Assembly: GCA_030651895.1 (NCBI GenBank)
Contig: JAUSBR010000004.1
Coordinates: forward strand, 1-64,000
Length of the DNA stretch: 64,000 nucleotides
Source of the DNA: Sideroxyarcus sp.
Lineage (GTDB): Bacteria; Pseudomonadota; Gammaproteobacteria; Burkholderiales; Gallionellaceae
Reading direction: 5' to 3'
Positions 25,034 through 37,655 of this stretch are shown here, in pieces. The notes under the pieces were generated by a model, which made no database searches, was not told the DNA's origin, and saw only the letters and a program-made list of their open reading frames with translations. The first letter of the stretch is position 1. Each line of letters opens with the position of its first letter. The position numbers and the translations under genes were made by a program.

Positions 25034-27117
25034 ACTCTACCCCCTACCATGGATGTGACTCGTACCGTTTTGAATCCGGGTACTTCTTCGTGTGAAATGA
25101 CTTTGAGTTGCGGCAGCGCGCGTTTGAGGAAGCGCGCCAGCAGATCGCGGATACCGCCCGGCACCAGCAGCACCGTGGGCAGCCCCATCTGTTCCTGCGA
25201 CTGCGTGGCGTTGCGCGCCTCGCGCAGCAGCGTGTTGGCAAGACTCGGCTCGATGGCCGAACCGCCGGCCTGCAGGGCCTGGCCGAGCACGTATTCCAGC
25301 TCCTTGTCCATGCCGATGACCTGCAGTTCCTGCGCGGCCGGATAGAACTGCTGCACGATGGCCGGGCCGAGTGAGACGCGCACCAGCGCGGTGAGCACGT
25401 TGGTGTCCTGCGTGTGCGGCGCGTGTTCGGCCAGCGTCTCGAGGATGGTGCGCATGTCGCGGATGTGCATGCCCTCGTCGAGCAGGTTCTGCATGACCTT
25501 CTGTACCGTCGCCAGCGACAGCAGCTTGGGCACCAGGTCTTCGGTGAGCTTGGGCGCGAACTTGCCGAGGTGGTCGAGCAGTTGCTGCACTTCCTGGCGG
25601 CCGAGCAGTTCTGCCGCATGCACATTGATGAGGTGACTCATGTGTGTCGCCACCACGGTGCTCGCATCGACCACGGTGTAACCCATGGCCTGCGCCTGAT
25701 CGCGCACGTTCGCTTCCACCCAGATAGCGGGCAGGCCGAAGGCCGGATCTTTGGTCGGAGTGCCGGGCAGGATGCCACTTACGTTGCCGGGATTGATGGC
25801 CAGGAACAGATTGGGAAAGGCCTCGCCGCTGCCGATCTCGGCACCCTTCAGCGTGATGCGATAAGCATTGGGACGCAGATCGAGGTTGTCGCGGATATGC
25901 ACGGCGGGCGGCAGGAAACCCATGTCCTGGGTGAATTTCTTGCGGATGCCCTTGATGCGGCGCAGCAGGTCGCCGTCCTGCGCCTTGTCCACCAGCGCGA
26001 TCAGGCGGTAACCGACTTCAAGCCCCAGCACATCCACCTGTGCCACATCTTCCCAGCTCGCTTCCGGCGCTTCGTTGCTCGGCGTGAGCACGGGGTGCTC
26101 AGCCTCGGCCACTTTTGCCTCGTCGAGTTTGGCGCGCTGCAACAGGTACCAGGCGAACCAGCCCAGCCCCCCCGCCAGCAGCAGGAAGGGGAAGTGCGGC
26201 ATGCCGGGGATCAGCCCCATCATGCCGATGATGGCGGCGGTGAGAATGAGCAACTGCGGGCTGTTGATCAGTTGTTTGACCAACTGCTGGCCGATGTTGT
26301 CGTCGCTGGCAACGCGGCTCACCACCATACCGGCGGCGGTGGAGATCACCAGCGCGGGGATCTGCGCCACCAGACCGTCGCCGATGGTGAGCAGGGTGTA
26401 GTTCTTGGCCGCAGTCGCGAAATCGAGGTCGTGCTGCAGCACACCGACCGCCAGGCCACCGATGATACTGATCAGCATGATGATGATGCCGGCGACGGCA
26501 TCGCCGCGCACGAATTTTGAGGCACCGTCCATGGCGCCGTAGAAGTCGGCTTCCTGCGCGATCTCGGCGCGGCGTTTGCGCGCCACGTCCTCGCCGATCA
26601 GGCCGGCATTGAGGTCGGCATCGATTGCCATCTGTTTGCCCGGCATCGCATCCAAAGTGAAACGCGCGCCCACTTCGGCGATACGCCCGGCGCCCTTGGT
26701 GATCACGACGAAGTTGATGATGACGAGGATGATGAACACCACGATGCCGACGGCATAGTTGCCGCCGACCAGGAAGTGGCCGAACGATTCGATCACCTTG
26801 CCGGCCGCGTCCGGACCGGTATGGCCTTCCAGCAGCACCACCCGGGTGGAGGCGACGTTGAGCGACAGGCGCAACAGGGTGGAGATCAGCAGCACGGAGG
26901 GGAACACGGCGAAGTCGAGCGGCCTGGTGGTATTCATCGCCACCAGCAGCACCATGATGGCCAGCGCGATGTTGAAGGTGAACAGGATGTCGAGCAGGAA
27001 AGGCGGCAGCGGCAGCACCATCATCGCCAGGATCATCACGACCAGGATGGGGCCGACCAGACCGCGCATGCCACCGCGCAGTAATGCATCTTTCAGAGTT
27101 TGCAGCAGGTTGTCCAT
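25030..27117 (-). CDS. flhA: flagellar type III export gate protein FlhA
   Basis: Encodes 695 residues from ATG 27117. Eight or so transmembrane helices occupy the first 330 residues, including the FHIPEP signature-type region (ALAIMVLLVAMNTTRPLDFAVFPSVLLISTLLRLSLNVASTR) and the cytoplasmic FlhA loop GRIAEVGARFTLDAMPGKQMAIDADL. The C-terminal half is the cytosolic ring that docks chaperone-substrate complexes. It heads flhA-flhF-flhG-fliA-motCD. A 140-bp gap upstream contains no identified promoter. Confidence 0.97.
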   Translation of the reverse strand: MDNLLQTLKDALLRGGMRGLVGPILVVMILAMMVLPLPPFLLDILFTFNIALAIMVLLVAMNTTRPLDFAVFPSVLLISTLLRLSLNVASTRVVLLEGHTGPDAAGKVIESFGHFLVGGNYAVGIVVFIILVIINFVVITKGAGRIAEVGARFTLDAMPGKQMAIDADLNAGLIGEDVARKRRAEIAQEADFYGAMDGASKFVRGDAVAGIIIMLISIIGGLAVGVLQHDLDFATAAKNYTLLTIGDGLVAQIPALVISTAAGMVVSRVASDDNIGQQLVKQLINSPQLLILTAAIIGMMGLIPGMPHFPFLLLAGGLGWFAWYLLQRAKLDEAKVAEAEHPVLTPSNEAPEASWEDVAQVDVLGLEVGYRLIALVDKAQDGDLLRRIKGIRKKFTQDMGFLPPAVHIRDNLDLRPNAYRITLKGAEIGSGEAFPNLFLAINPGNVSGILPGTPTKDPAFGLPAIWVEANVRDQAQAMGYTVVDASTVVATHMSHLINVHAAELLGRQEVQQLLDHLGKFAPKLTEDLVPKLLSLATVQKVMQNLLDEGMHIRDMRTILETLAEHAPHTQDTNVLTALVRVSLGPAIVQQFYPAAQELQVIGMDKELEYVLGQALQAGGSAIEPSLANTLLREARNATQSQEQMGLPTVLLVPGGIRDLLARFLKRALPQLKVISHEEVPGFKTVRVTSMVGGRV

Positions 27118-27257
27118 ATACGCCTCGGTTGTTTCGCCTTGCCGGAGCCCGATAAAAGGGCTCACGGCTCATGCGTATTATCGAGAGCGCCGGGCAAATC
27201 AATGGGGGAAACAGAGGGGGAATTGTGCGGCTATTTGAATGGCCGCAGCGGCGGAGG

Positions 27258-31361
<4,104 letters not shown>

Positions 31362-31369
31362 GCGTCGGC

Positions 31370-32485
31370 CTACTCGTAGATGGTCGTCAGCGTCATCGTC
31401 TGGTTGTGCAACTCGCACTTCATGACATCACTGAACGGGGCCAGCTCGCCGTAGGAATAGAAACCGGTGATCGCCGTGGCATTGCCGAGCCTGTCGCGCA
31501 CGATATCCAGTTCCTCCTCCGTCAATTGCCCCATCACCAGGCGCCTTCCGACGCAACTCACCACCAGACAGAGTCCGCTGGTCTCCGAAGAGGCCGGGCG
31601 GGCCGCCGCCGCCGCCAGACCCGCATTCTCGATCAGACTATCCAGATTGGTTCGCATCAGTTTGCTGATGTATCCCTGCGGCACATCGCCGGCAAAGGTG
31701 AGGCTGTGTTCAGCCTCGTCGACTGCCAGCAGGGTCCGTATCAGTGGCAGCTCCGACTTGTTCGCCTGGATACTCAGCGGGAAACGCAAACCGCTGGCCG
31801 GGAGGTCCTGGGCCTGCTCGGCAAGATAGCGTTTGTACAGATCCAGCGCCGGTTCCCCGTCGATCTCGTACACCACATTGCCCACCGACCGGGTGACGAT
31901 ACGCTCGGCACCGAACTCCTCCCAACCGCCAAAACACCCGCTCTTGACGGTCACCCCGCCATAGAATCCCAGCGCGGCGATGCGCCCTTTTCTGGCCGGC
32001 GCATCCGCCATCACCCAAGTGTTGCCAAAACGCGTTCCGTCCCCCGCCAGTCCGCCGGTCACCGCGATCCCGGCCTGATTCAGGCCCTGTGCCAGTTCGC
32101 TGCCGTTCACCTGCAATCCGTCGGAAAGCACAAAGACATGTCTCAGGTCGGCAGCAGCCAGTTCAGCCATGAGCTGCACCCCGGACTCGCGGGCACTCTT
32201 GCCCGATTCGATATCGACCGCGGCCAGGCGGACAGTCGCACTTTCGAACTTGACGACCGTTGCCACCATGTCGCCGTCGCTGATCTCCACACCGCTCACA
32301 CTTCCCGAAGATGAACAGCCGACGATATGGGCATCGGGGAACATGCCGCGAAGTTGCGTGTAGCACTCGTCCGTCTGAAAGAACGGATGATCGGCAAAGA
32401 CCAGAACCATGTCCGCCTGTTCGGTCGTTGCGGACAAGAGCCCCCAACCTGATTGTTCAGACCATCGAATCTGCCTGCTCTGCAT
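31370..32485 (-). CDS. FIST-domain sensor protein
   Basis: Encodes 371 residues with the two FIST halves: an N-terminal part with FPDAHIVGCSSSG, GGLAGDGTRFG and GFYGGVTVKSGCFGGWE, and a C-terminal part ending GFYSYGELAPFSDVMKCELHNQTMTLTTIYE. FIST domains are thought to bind small ligands and are often encoded with kinases or c-di-GMP enzymes. It sits eight bases from the hybrid kinase and 30 bp after the HD-GYP regulator, which suggests that it supplies the input for that module. No membrane segment or signal peptide. Confidence 0.9.
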   Translation of the reverse strand: MQSRQIRWSEQSGWGLLSATTEQADMVLVFADHPFFQTDECYTQLRGMFPDAHIVGCSSSGSVSGVEISDGDMVATVVKFESATVRLAAVDIESGKSARESGVQLMAELAAADLRHVFVLSDGLQVNGSELAQGLNQAGIAVTGGLAGDGTRFGNTWVMADAPARKGRIAALGFYGGVTVKSGCFGGWEEFGAERIVTRSVGNVVYEIDGEPALDLYKRYLAEQAQDLPASGLRFPLSIQANKSELPLIRTLLAVDEAEHSLTFAGDVPQGYISKLMRTNLDSLIENAGLAAAAARPASSETSGLCLVVSCVGRRLVMGQLTEEELDIVRDRLGNATAITGFYSYGELAPFSDVMKCELHNQTMTLTTIYE

Positions 32486-32515
32486 GTTTCCTCCTGTTCA
32501 AGCCATTGACCAATC

Positions 32516-33574
32516 TCATCCCAGCGTGCGATCCCTGAGCTCCATCTCTTCGTCGACGAACCGGCTCTTGATCTTCAGAACCTCTTCAAAGTCCGCAAAA
32601 AATGCGTCCACGCAGGCCGGATCGAAGTGCGTTCCCGCACCCTCGCGCAACAATTGCGACGCCTGCTCATTGCTCCATGCTTTCTTGTACGGGCGGTCCG
32701 ATGTGAGTGCATCGAAGACATCGGCGACCGCGACGATACGACCGAACAGCGGGATATCGGTGCTTTTCAGGCCGCGCGGATAGCCCGAGCCGTCGAACTT
32801 CTCGTGATGAGTGTGCGCGATCTCCGCGGCGACCTTGAGCAGGGAAGAATTGCTGGCATTGAGGACCTCGTAGCCGATCACCGCATGCTGTTTCATGATG
32901 GAGAACTCCTGCTCGGTGAGTTTGCCCGGTTTCAGCAGGATCAGGTCGGGCGTGCCGACCTTGCCGATGTCGTGCATCGGCGCCGCTTCCAGCAGCAGGT
33001 CCTGCTGCTCGGTGGAGAGCCCCAGATGCAGTGCGATATGTCTGGAATAGTGCGCCATGCGCAAAATGTGTGCGCCAGTCTCGGGGTCGCGATATTCCGC
33101 AGCGCGGGCAAGACAGAAGATGGTTTCCTGCTCGCGCGCGACGATCTGCGCTGTCGCCTTGCGCACCTCTTCGGCCAGCCAGCTCGCCCGGTCGGCCAGT
33201 TGTTTGTGGCTTTGACGCAAAGCCAGCATGTTCTTGGCGCGCGCCAGGAACTCGATGTCATCCAGCGGTTTGTTGAGGAAATCGGTCACGCCGATTTGCA
33301 ATGCGCGATGGCGCAACTCGGTTTCGTGATTGGCGGTCACCATGAGTACCGGGACGTCGCTGTCTTTCTTGCGAAAGGACTCGACCAGCTCTATCCCGCT
33401 CATCTGCGGCATCATGTAATCGACGATGACGAGGTCGGGGTCATTCGCCAGACACCAGGCCAGACCCGCGACCGGGTCGGTGAAGCATACCGGCTCGCAG
33501 TCGGGCAGCTTTCGTACCAGATGCTGCAGCAGGGTGACATTCAACTGGGCATCGTCAATGATCACGACTTTCAT
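32516..33574 (-). CDS. response regulator with HD-GYP c-di-GMP phosphodiesterase domain
   Basis: Encodes 352 residues. The receiver domain (1-125) has VIIDD at the start, phospho-acceptor Asp in LVIVDYMMP and Lys in NKPLDD. The HD-GYP domain follows, with the HD pair in MHDIGKVG and HHEKFDGSGYP, all residues needed for cyclic-di-GMP hydrolysis. The architecture is that of RpfG. It is cotranscribed with the FIST protein and hybrid kinase, whose HPt could donate the phosphate. Lying inside a flagellar cluster, it probably lowers c-di-GMP to favour motility; that link is inferred. Confidence 0.93.
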   Translation of the reverse strand: MKVVIIDDAQLNVTLLQHLVRKLPDCEPVCFTDPVAGLAWCLANDPDLVIVDYMMPQMSGIELVESFRKKDSDVPVLMVTANHETELRHRALQIGVTDFLNKPLDDIEFLARAKNMLALRQSHKQLADRASWLAEEVRKATAQIVAREQETIFCLARAAEYRDPETGAHILRMAHYSRHIALHLGLSTEQQDLLLEAAPMHDIGKVGTPDLILLKPGKLTEQEFSIMKQHAVIGYEVLNASNSSLLKVAAEIAHTHHEKFDGSGYPRGLKSTDIPLFGRIVAVADVFDALTSDRPYKKAWSNEQASQLLREGAGTHFDPACVDAFFADFEEVLKIKSRFVDEEMELRDRTLG

Positions 33575-33678
33575 CTCACTCCCTCTCGCTTGCCGGCTGT
33601 ATCCTCAGCCTGAATTCGCCTCCGCCCCCAAGATACGCCTTCCGGACGAAATGACCAATAGCTGAGCGACGGCAGCTT

Positions 33679-33710
33679 AAAAAAAACACCTGACGGCTAG
33701 GGAGTTACCA
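33679..33710 (-). terminator. possible terminator at the 3' end of flhB
   Basis: On the minus strand an imperfect AACTCCCT/AGGTGTT hairpin around the flhB stop is followed by eight consecutive T (33679-33686). The stem is weak, so this rests mainly on the T-tract. Confidence 0.35.
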
Positions 33711-34848
33711 ATTGTGCTGCCGGATCCAGTTCTTTGGGAACCGGGAGTTCCTGCGGCTCCTGCGGATAGCTGCCGCCCACCTGCTTGTAGCGGCGCAGTT
33801 GATAGACGTAGGCCAGCACTTCGGCGACGGCGGTGAACAGGGCCTCGGGAATGGCCTGGCCGAGTTCGCAATGCTTGTGCAGTGCGCGCGCCAGCGGCGG
33901 TGCTTCGAGGATGGGCACGTTGTTTTCCCTGGCGATCTCTTTGATCTTCGCCGCCATCAGGTGCGAACCTTTCGCCACCACGATAGGCGCGCGCATCTTG
34001 TTCTCGCTGTATTTCAACGCGACCGAGAAGTGGGTCGGGTTGGTCACCACCACGTCGGCGGTCGGAATCTCGGCCATCATGCGGCGGCGCGCCATCTCGC
34101 GCTGCATGCTGCGCACGCGCGCCTTGACCTGCGGGTCGCCCTCGGTCTCCTTGGCCTCCTGGCGCACCTCTTCCTTGGTCATCATCAGCTTCTTGTTGTG
34201 CTCGTACAACTGGAACGGCACATCCACCGCCACAATCAGCATCATGCCGCCCATGATGGCGGCGAAGCACCACCACACCAGGTTGCCCAGGTGCGGGATG
34301 GCGATGTTGACCGGCTCGCTCACCAGCATCAGCACCGCCTCGCGGTTATGCCACACCACCCAGGCACCGATGCCGCCCACCACCAGTGATTTGGCGACGG
34401 CCTTGCCCAGCTCCATCAGGCTGTTGGTGGAGAACATGCGGCCGATACCGGTGAGCGGATTGAGTTTGTTCAGGTTGGGCTGCAGCGGCTTGAACGTGAA
34501 CAGCCAGCCGTTCAGCAGCAGCGGCGAGAATGCGGCCACCAGCAACAGCAGGCCGAGCAGCGGCAGGAAGGCCATCAGCGCCTCCATGCTCAGTTCATGC
34601 AGGCGCGGCAGCAGCAGTTCGGAATGGAAAGCCAGTTCCCTGTCCATTGTGAGGCCTTCGCGCAGAACGGTGATCATGCTCTGCAACAGCGCGGAACCCA
34701 TCATCCACAATCCCGCCCCGCCCACCATCAGACCCAGGAAGGTGGAAAGCTCGCGCGAACGCGCGACCTGGCCTTCTTCGCGGGCCTTGTCCAGCTTTCG
34801 CTGTGAGGGTGATTCCGTTTTTTCTAGATCGCTGTCCTGATCGGCCAT
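33697..34848 (-). CDS. flhB: flagellar export switch protein FlhB
   Basis: Encodes 383 residues. The start (EKTESPSQRKLDKAREEGQVARSRELSTF) and four transmembrane helices are typical, and the cytoplasmic domain contains the autocleavage site in VVTNPTHFSVAL, between Asn and Pro. Cleavage switches export from rod/hook to filament substrates. The gene lies apart from flhA, with the FIST/HD-GYP/kinase module between them. The C-terminal extension past about 355 (QEPQELPVPKELDP) is slightly longer than in enterics. Confidence 0.97.
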   Translation of the reverse strand: MADQDSDLEKTESPSQRKLDKAREEGQVARSRELSTFLGLMVGGAGLWMMGSALLQSMITVLREGLTMDRELAFHSELLLPRLHELSMEALMAFLPLLGLLLLVAAFSPLLLNGWLFTFKPLQPNLNKLNPLTGIGRMFSTNSLMELGKAVAKSLVVGGIGAWVVWHNREAVLMLVSEPVNIAIPHLGNLVWWCFAAIMGGMMLIVAVDVPFQLYEHNKKLMMTKEEVRQEAKETEGDPQVKARVRSMQREMARRRMMAEIPTADVVVTNPTHFSVALKYSENKMRAPIVVAKGSHLMAAKIKEIARENNVPILEAPPLARALHKHCELGQAIPEALFTAVAEVLAYVYQLRRYKQVGGSYPQEPQELPVPKELDPAAQLVTP

Positions 34849-34949
34849 GGCATTGTCCTTTGCACATGGCGATTATCGGCGCGGAAGGGAAATCCAATCC
34901 GGGGAACAGCGGGGGAAAACGCGGGCAATCCCGAATCCTCCAGTACGGT

Positions 34950-35528
34950 TCAAGCCACCCTGGACAGCCGCACCTGCACCCGTTCGGCGATCTTCTCCAG
35001 CGGCACGATCTCATCCACCGCACCGACGGCGATGGCTTCGCGCGGCATGCCGAACACCACGCAGCTGGCCTCGTCCTGGGCGAAGTTGTAAGCGCCCGCT
35101 CGCTTCATCTCCAGCATCGCTGCTGCACCGTCCTTGCCCATACCGGTGAGCATCACACCGATGGCGTCGGCCCGCAGGTGTCTTGCGGCGGACAGAAACA
35201 GGACTTCGACCGAAGGGCGGTGCCGGTTCACCGGCGGTTCCTGGTTGAGCACGGTGCGATACCCCGTTCCGGCAGGTTCCAGCAGCAGATGGGAGTGGCC
35301 CGGCGCAAGATAGACATGTCCCGGCTCGATCTTTTCGTGGTGTGCGGCCTCGTGCACCTGCATCGCACTCAGATGATCGAGCCGCTCGGCGAACGATTTG
35401 GTGAACAGTTCCGGCATGTGCTGGGCGATGAGGATGGCGGGACTGCGCTCGGGCATGCCGGCCAGAAACACCTTGAGCGCCTCGGTGCCGCCGGTGGAGG
35501 AACCGACCACGATGATCCTCTGCCCCAT
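34950..35528 (-). CDS. cheB: stand-alone CheB methylesterase domain, no receiver
   Basis: Encodes 192 residues, about half the usual CheB. It has only the methylesterase domain: [10 protein letters not shown] with catalytic Ser11, [12 protein letters not shown] with His37, and [12 protein letters not shown] with Asp133. The receiver domain that normally allows CheA control is missing; the open frame continues upstream but only as an overlap with cheR in another frame. Start and cheR stop overlap (TGATG). It should remove methyl groups from the five receptors encoded here, probably without phospho-feedback. Confidence 0.9.
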   Translation of the reverse strand: MGQRIIVVGSSTGGTEALKVFLAGMPERSPAILIAQHMPELFTKSFAERLDHLSAMQVHEAAHHEKIEPGHVYLAPGHSHLLLEPAGTGYRTVLNQEPPVNRHRPSVEVLFLSAARHLRADAIGVMLTGMGKDGAAAMLEMKRAGAYNFAQDEASCVVFGMPREAIAVGAVDEIVPLEKIAERVQVRLSRVA

Positions 35529-36349
35529 CACGCTTTCCTTGCGGCCAGTTCGTACACTGTGCTGCCACGCAGTTTGAAGATGCTGCTGGCATGGTAGAAA
35601 CTCTCGGAATGTCCGGCGAACAGCAGGCCGTTGCCGCGCATCAGCGGGGCGAATTTCTGCAAGATGGTGAGCTGGGTGTCCTTGTCGAAATAGATCATCA
35701 CGTTGCGGCAGAAGATCGCATCCAGCGGCGCGTGTATCGGCCAACCGGCCTCGAGCAGATTGATGCGGCGGAAATCGATCATCTTCTTCAGCTCCGGCCT
35801 GACCAGCACATAGCCGGCATCCGCGCCCGTTGCGCGCGTAAAGAATCGTTCCACCTGCTGCGGCGGCAGACGGGCGACGGCGTCTGCCTTGTACCTGCCT
35901 TCGCGCGCGGTCTCCAGCACCTTGGTATCGAGGTCGGAAGCGATGATATGGACGGGACGATCGTGACCCAGCGTTTCCACCGCGGTCATCGCCATCGAGT
36001 AGGCTTCCTCGCCGGTGGAGCAGGCGGAACACCAAAGGGTGAGTGCCTGCCCCGCTTCCTGCTTGCGCAGATGCTCGGCCAGGATGGGAAAGTGATGCGG
36101 CTCGCGGAAGAACGAGGTGAGGTTGGTGGTGAGCGAGTTGGTGAACGCCTCCCACTCGGCTTTGTCGCCGCGCTGCAGACGATCCAGATACTCGGCGAAT
36201 GTCGCGGTGCCGGTGGCACGCAGACGCCGCGCGAGGCGGCTGTAGACCAACTCCTGCTTGTGCTCGCCCAGCGAGATACCCGCGTACTCGTGGATCAGCT
36301 TGCGGATGCGCTGAAAGTCCTGGTCGGTGAACTGGAATTCGCGGGTCAT
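35528..36349 (-). CDS. cheR: chemoreceptor methyltransferase CheR
   Basis: Encodes 273 residues. The N-terminal helical domain ([33 protein letters not shown]) and the SAM-binding domain with [15 protein letters not shown] and [18 protein letters not shown] are diagnostic, as is [11 protein letters not shown]. It transfers methyl groups from S-adenosylmethionine to receptor glutamates. No TPR extension is present. Upstream there is a repeat-filled gap and then a chemoreceptor gene on the same strand. Confidence 0.96.
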   Translation of the reverse strand: MTREFQFTDQDFQRIRKLIHEYAGISLGEHKQELVYSRLARRLRATGTATFAEYLDRLQRGDKAEWEAFTNSLTTNLTSFFREPHHFPILAEHLRKQEAGQALTLWCSACSTGEEAYSMAMTAVETLGHDRPVHIIASDLDTKVLETAREGRYKADAVARLPPQQVERFFTRATGADAGYVLVRPELKKMIDFRRINLLEAGWPIHAPLDAIFCRNVMIYFDKDTQLTILQKFAPLMRGNGLLFAGHSESFYHASSIFKLRGSTVYELAARKA

Positions 36350-36355
36350 ATAACA

Positions 36356-36430
36356 GAGTCCTGAGTCCTGAGTGCCGAGTATAAACGCAGCCGCCCCACT
36401 CGGTAATCAGTACTCAGTACTCGGCACTAT
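36356..36430. repeat. ACTCAG-type repeat between cheR and the CZB receptor gene
   Basis: Contains GAGTCCTGAGTCCTGAGTGCCGAGT on one side and ATCAGTACTCAGTACTCGGCACT on the other, which can pair to form a long imperfect hairpin around ATAAACGCAGCCGCCCC. It ends in GCACTATCATT at the stop of the receptor gene, as the 16124 copy does at flgE. Confidence 0.85.
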
Positions 36431-37557
36431 CATTGTGCCGGATGGCACAACAGGCTGTTATCTCCCTCGCCTGCCACTGCGATCCGCTCCAGCGCTGTCA
36501 GCACCTCCATGCTTTCGGCTTCCATCATAGCCACCAACCCCATCCCGCGTATGGCTTCGCCGCTCTGGAAAGCCGCCACAGCCTCCTTGCCGTGCTGGTG
36601 AAAGGCCAGGTGTGGATTTGCCACGGCAGCATAGCCATCCAGCTTTGAATAGCAATTCTTGCCATCCCCCTGGAAATACCACTTGCCCAGACGACAATCC
36701 GTATGTGAAGAGAAACTGTCAGCGGCGCGGTCCGAGATGCCCATGAACACTTTGTAGACTTCGAACTTGTAGAGGATGTGGTCGATCTTGGCGACTTCGA
36801 CGAAGCTGCGCATCGTAGCGGCCGAGATGGTGCCTTCCATGGTGTGCGCCAGATCGAGCAGATGCTTCATGTTGCCCATCACATTGCCGACATCACCGCT
36901 GAACACCTGCGACTTTGCCGCCCACTCATGCATCTGCGTCTGCGTCCGCTCGGTCTCGCCCTGGATGGCGACGACGATGCCGGAGATCTCACTGGTCGCC
37001 TTGGCGGTGCGCTCGGCGAGTTTGCGCACCTCGTCGGCGACCACGGCAAAGCCGCGCCCCTGTTCGCCCGCCCGTGCCGCCTCGATGGCCGCGTTGAGCG
37101 CCAGCAGGTTGGTCTGGTCGGCGATCTCCTTGATGAGCTGCACGATACTGCCGATCTGCGCCGCGCGCTCGGTCAGGTTTTTTACGTTCTGCGAAGTCTG
37201 CAGGGTGTCGCCGGAAAGCGCCTCCAGACTGCCGGCGATCTTCATCACCGCCTCGCGGTTGCTGACCGAGACAGTGGCCGCTTCGATCGCATTCTGTTTT
37301 TCCTCGCGCATCAGGTTGGCCGCCGCGAGTTGGGACTGCTGCAGCGAAACGAATGATTCTCCGAAACCCTGCATGTTTCCATATATCTCGCGCGCCACCT
37401 CGCATTCGGTGCGCGCGGCAGCAGCTTGGGCACGCGCTTCGTCACGCTCGGTCTCCGCACTGGAAAGTTTGCCGCGCAGGGCGGCGAGATCGCGCTCGGC
37501 ATCGGCCAGCTTCTGCAAGGCGAGCTGGTGCTCCTGCCTGAGTCTTCCGTTGAACAT
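36430..37557 (-). CDS. soluble chemoreceptor with C-terminal zinc-binding (CZB) domain
   Basis: Encodes 375 residues without transmembrane helices. A coiled-coil start (about 1-60) leads into an MCP signalling hairpin with [35 protein letters not shown]. The C-terminal CZB domain carries the probable ligands His in [10 protein letters not shown], Cys in DCRLGKWYF and two His in [13 protein letters not shown] receptors bind zinc and respond to oxidants such as hypochlorite or to zinc itself. It lies between cheA and cheR on the same strand. Being soluble, it should report on the cytoplasm. Confidence 0.93.
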   Translation of the reverse strand: MFNGRLRQEHQLALQKLADAERDLAALRGKLSSAETERDEARAQAAAARTECEVAREIYGNMQGFGESFVSLQQSQLAAANLMREEKQNAIEAATVSVSNREAVMKIAGSLEALSGDTLQTSQNVKNLTERAAQIGSIVQLIKEIADQTNLLALNAAIEAARAGEQGRGFAVVADEVRKLAERTAKATSEISGIVVAIQGETERTQTQMHEWAAKSQVFSGDVGNVMGNMKHLLDLAHTMEGTISAATMRSFVEVAKIDHILYKFEVYKVFMGISDRAADSFSSHTDCRLGKWYFQGDGKNCYSKLDGYAAVANPHLAFHQHGKEAVAAFQSGEAIRGMGLVAMMEAESMEVLTALERIAVAGEGDNSLLCHPAQ

Positions 37558-37655
37558 TTACTTCCTCCTCATTCACAACGGCGCTCGTTGTCGCCGTCTA
37601 TATTGGACACTACTGTGCCTTTGATTACAGTTTTCGCACTATCGCCACGCCAGGA

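Noticed and set aside
34950-36155. N-terminal extension of CheB that could hold a receiver domain
   Set aside because: The extension overlaps cheR in another frame, has no receiver motifs and begins inside cheR; the overlapping TGATG start gives the real CheB of 192 residues.
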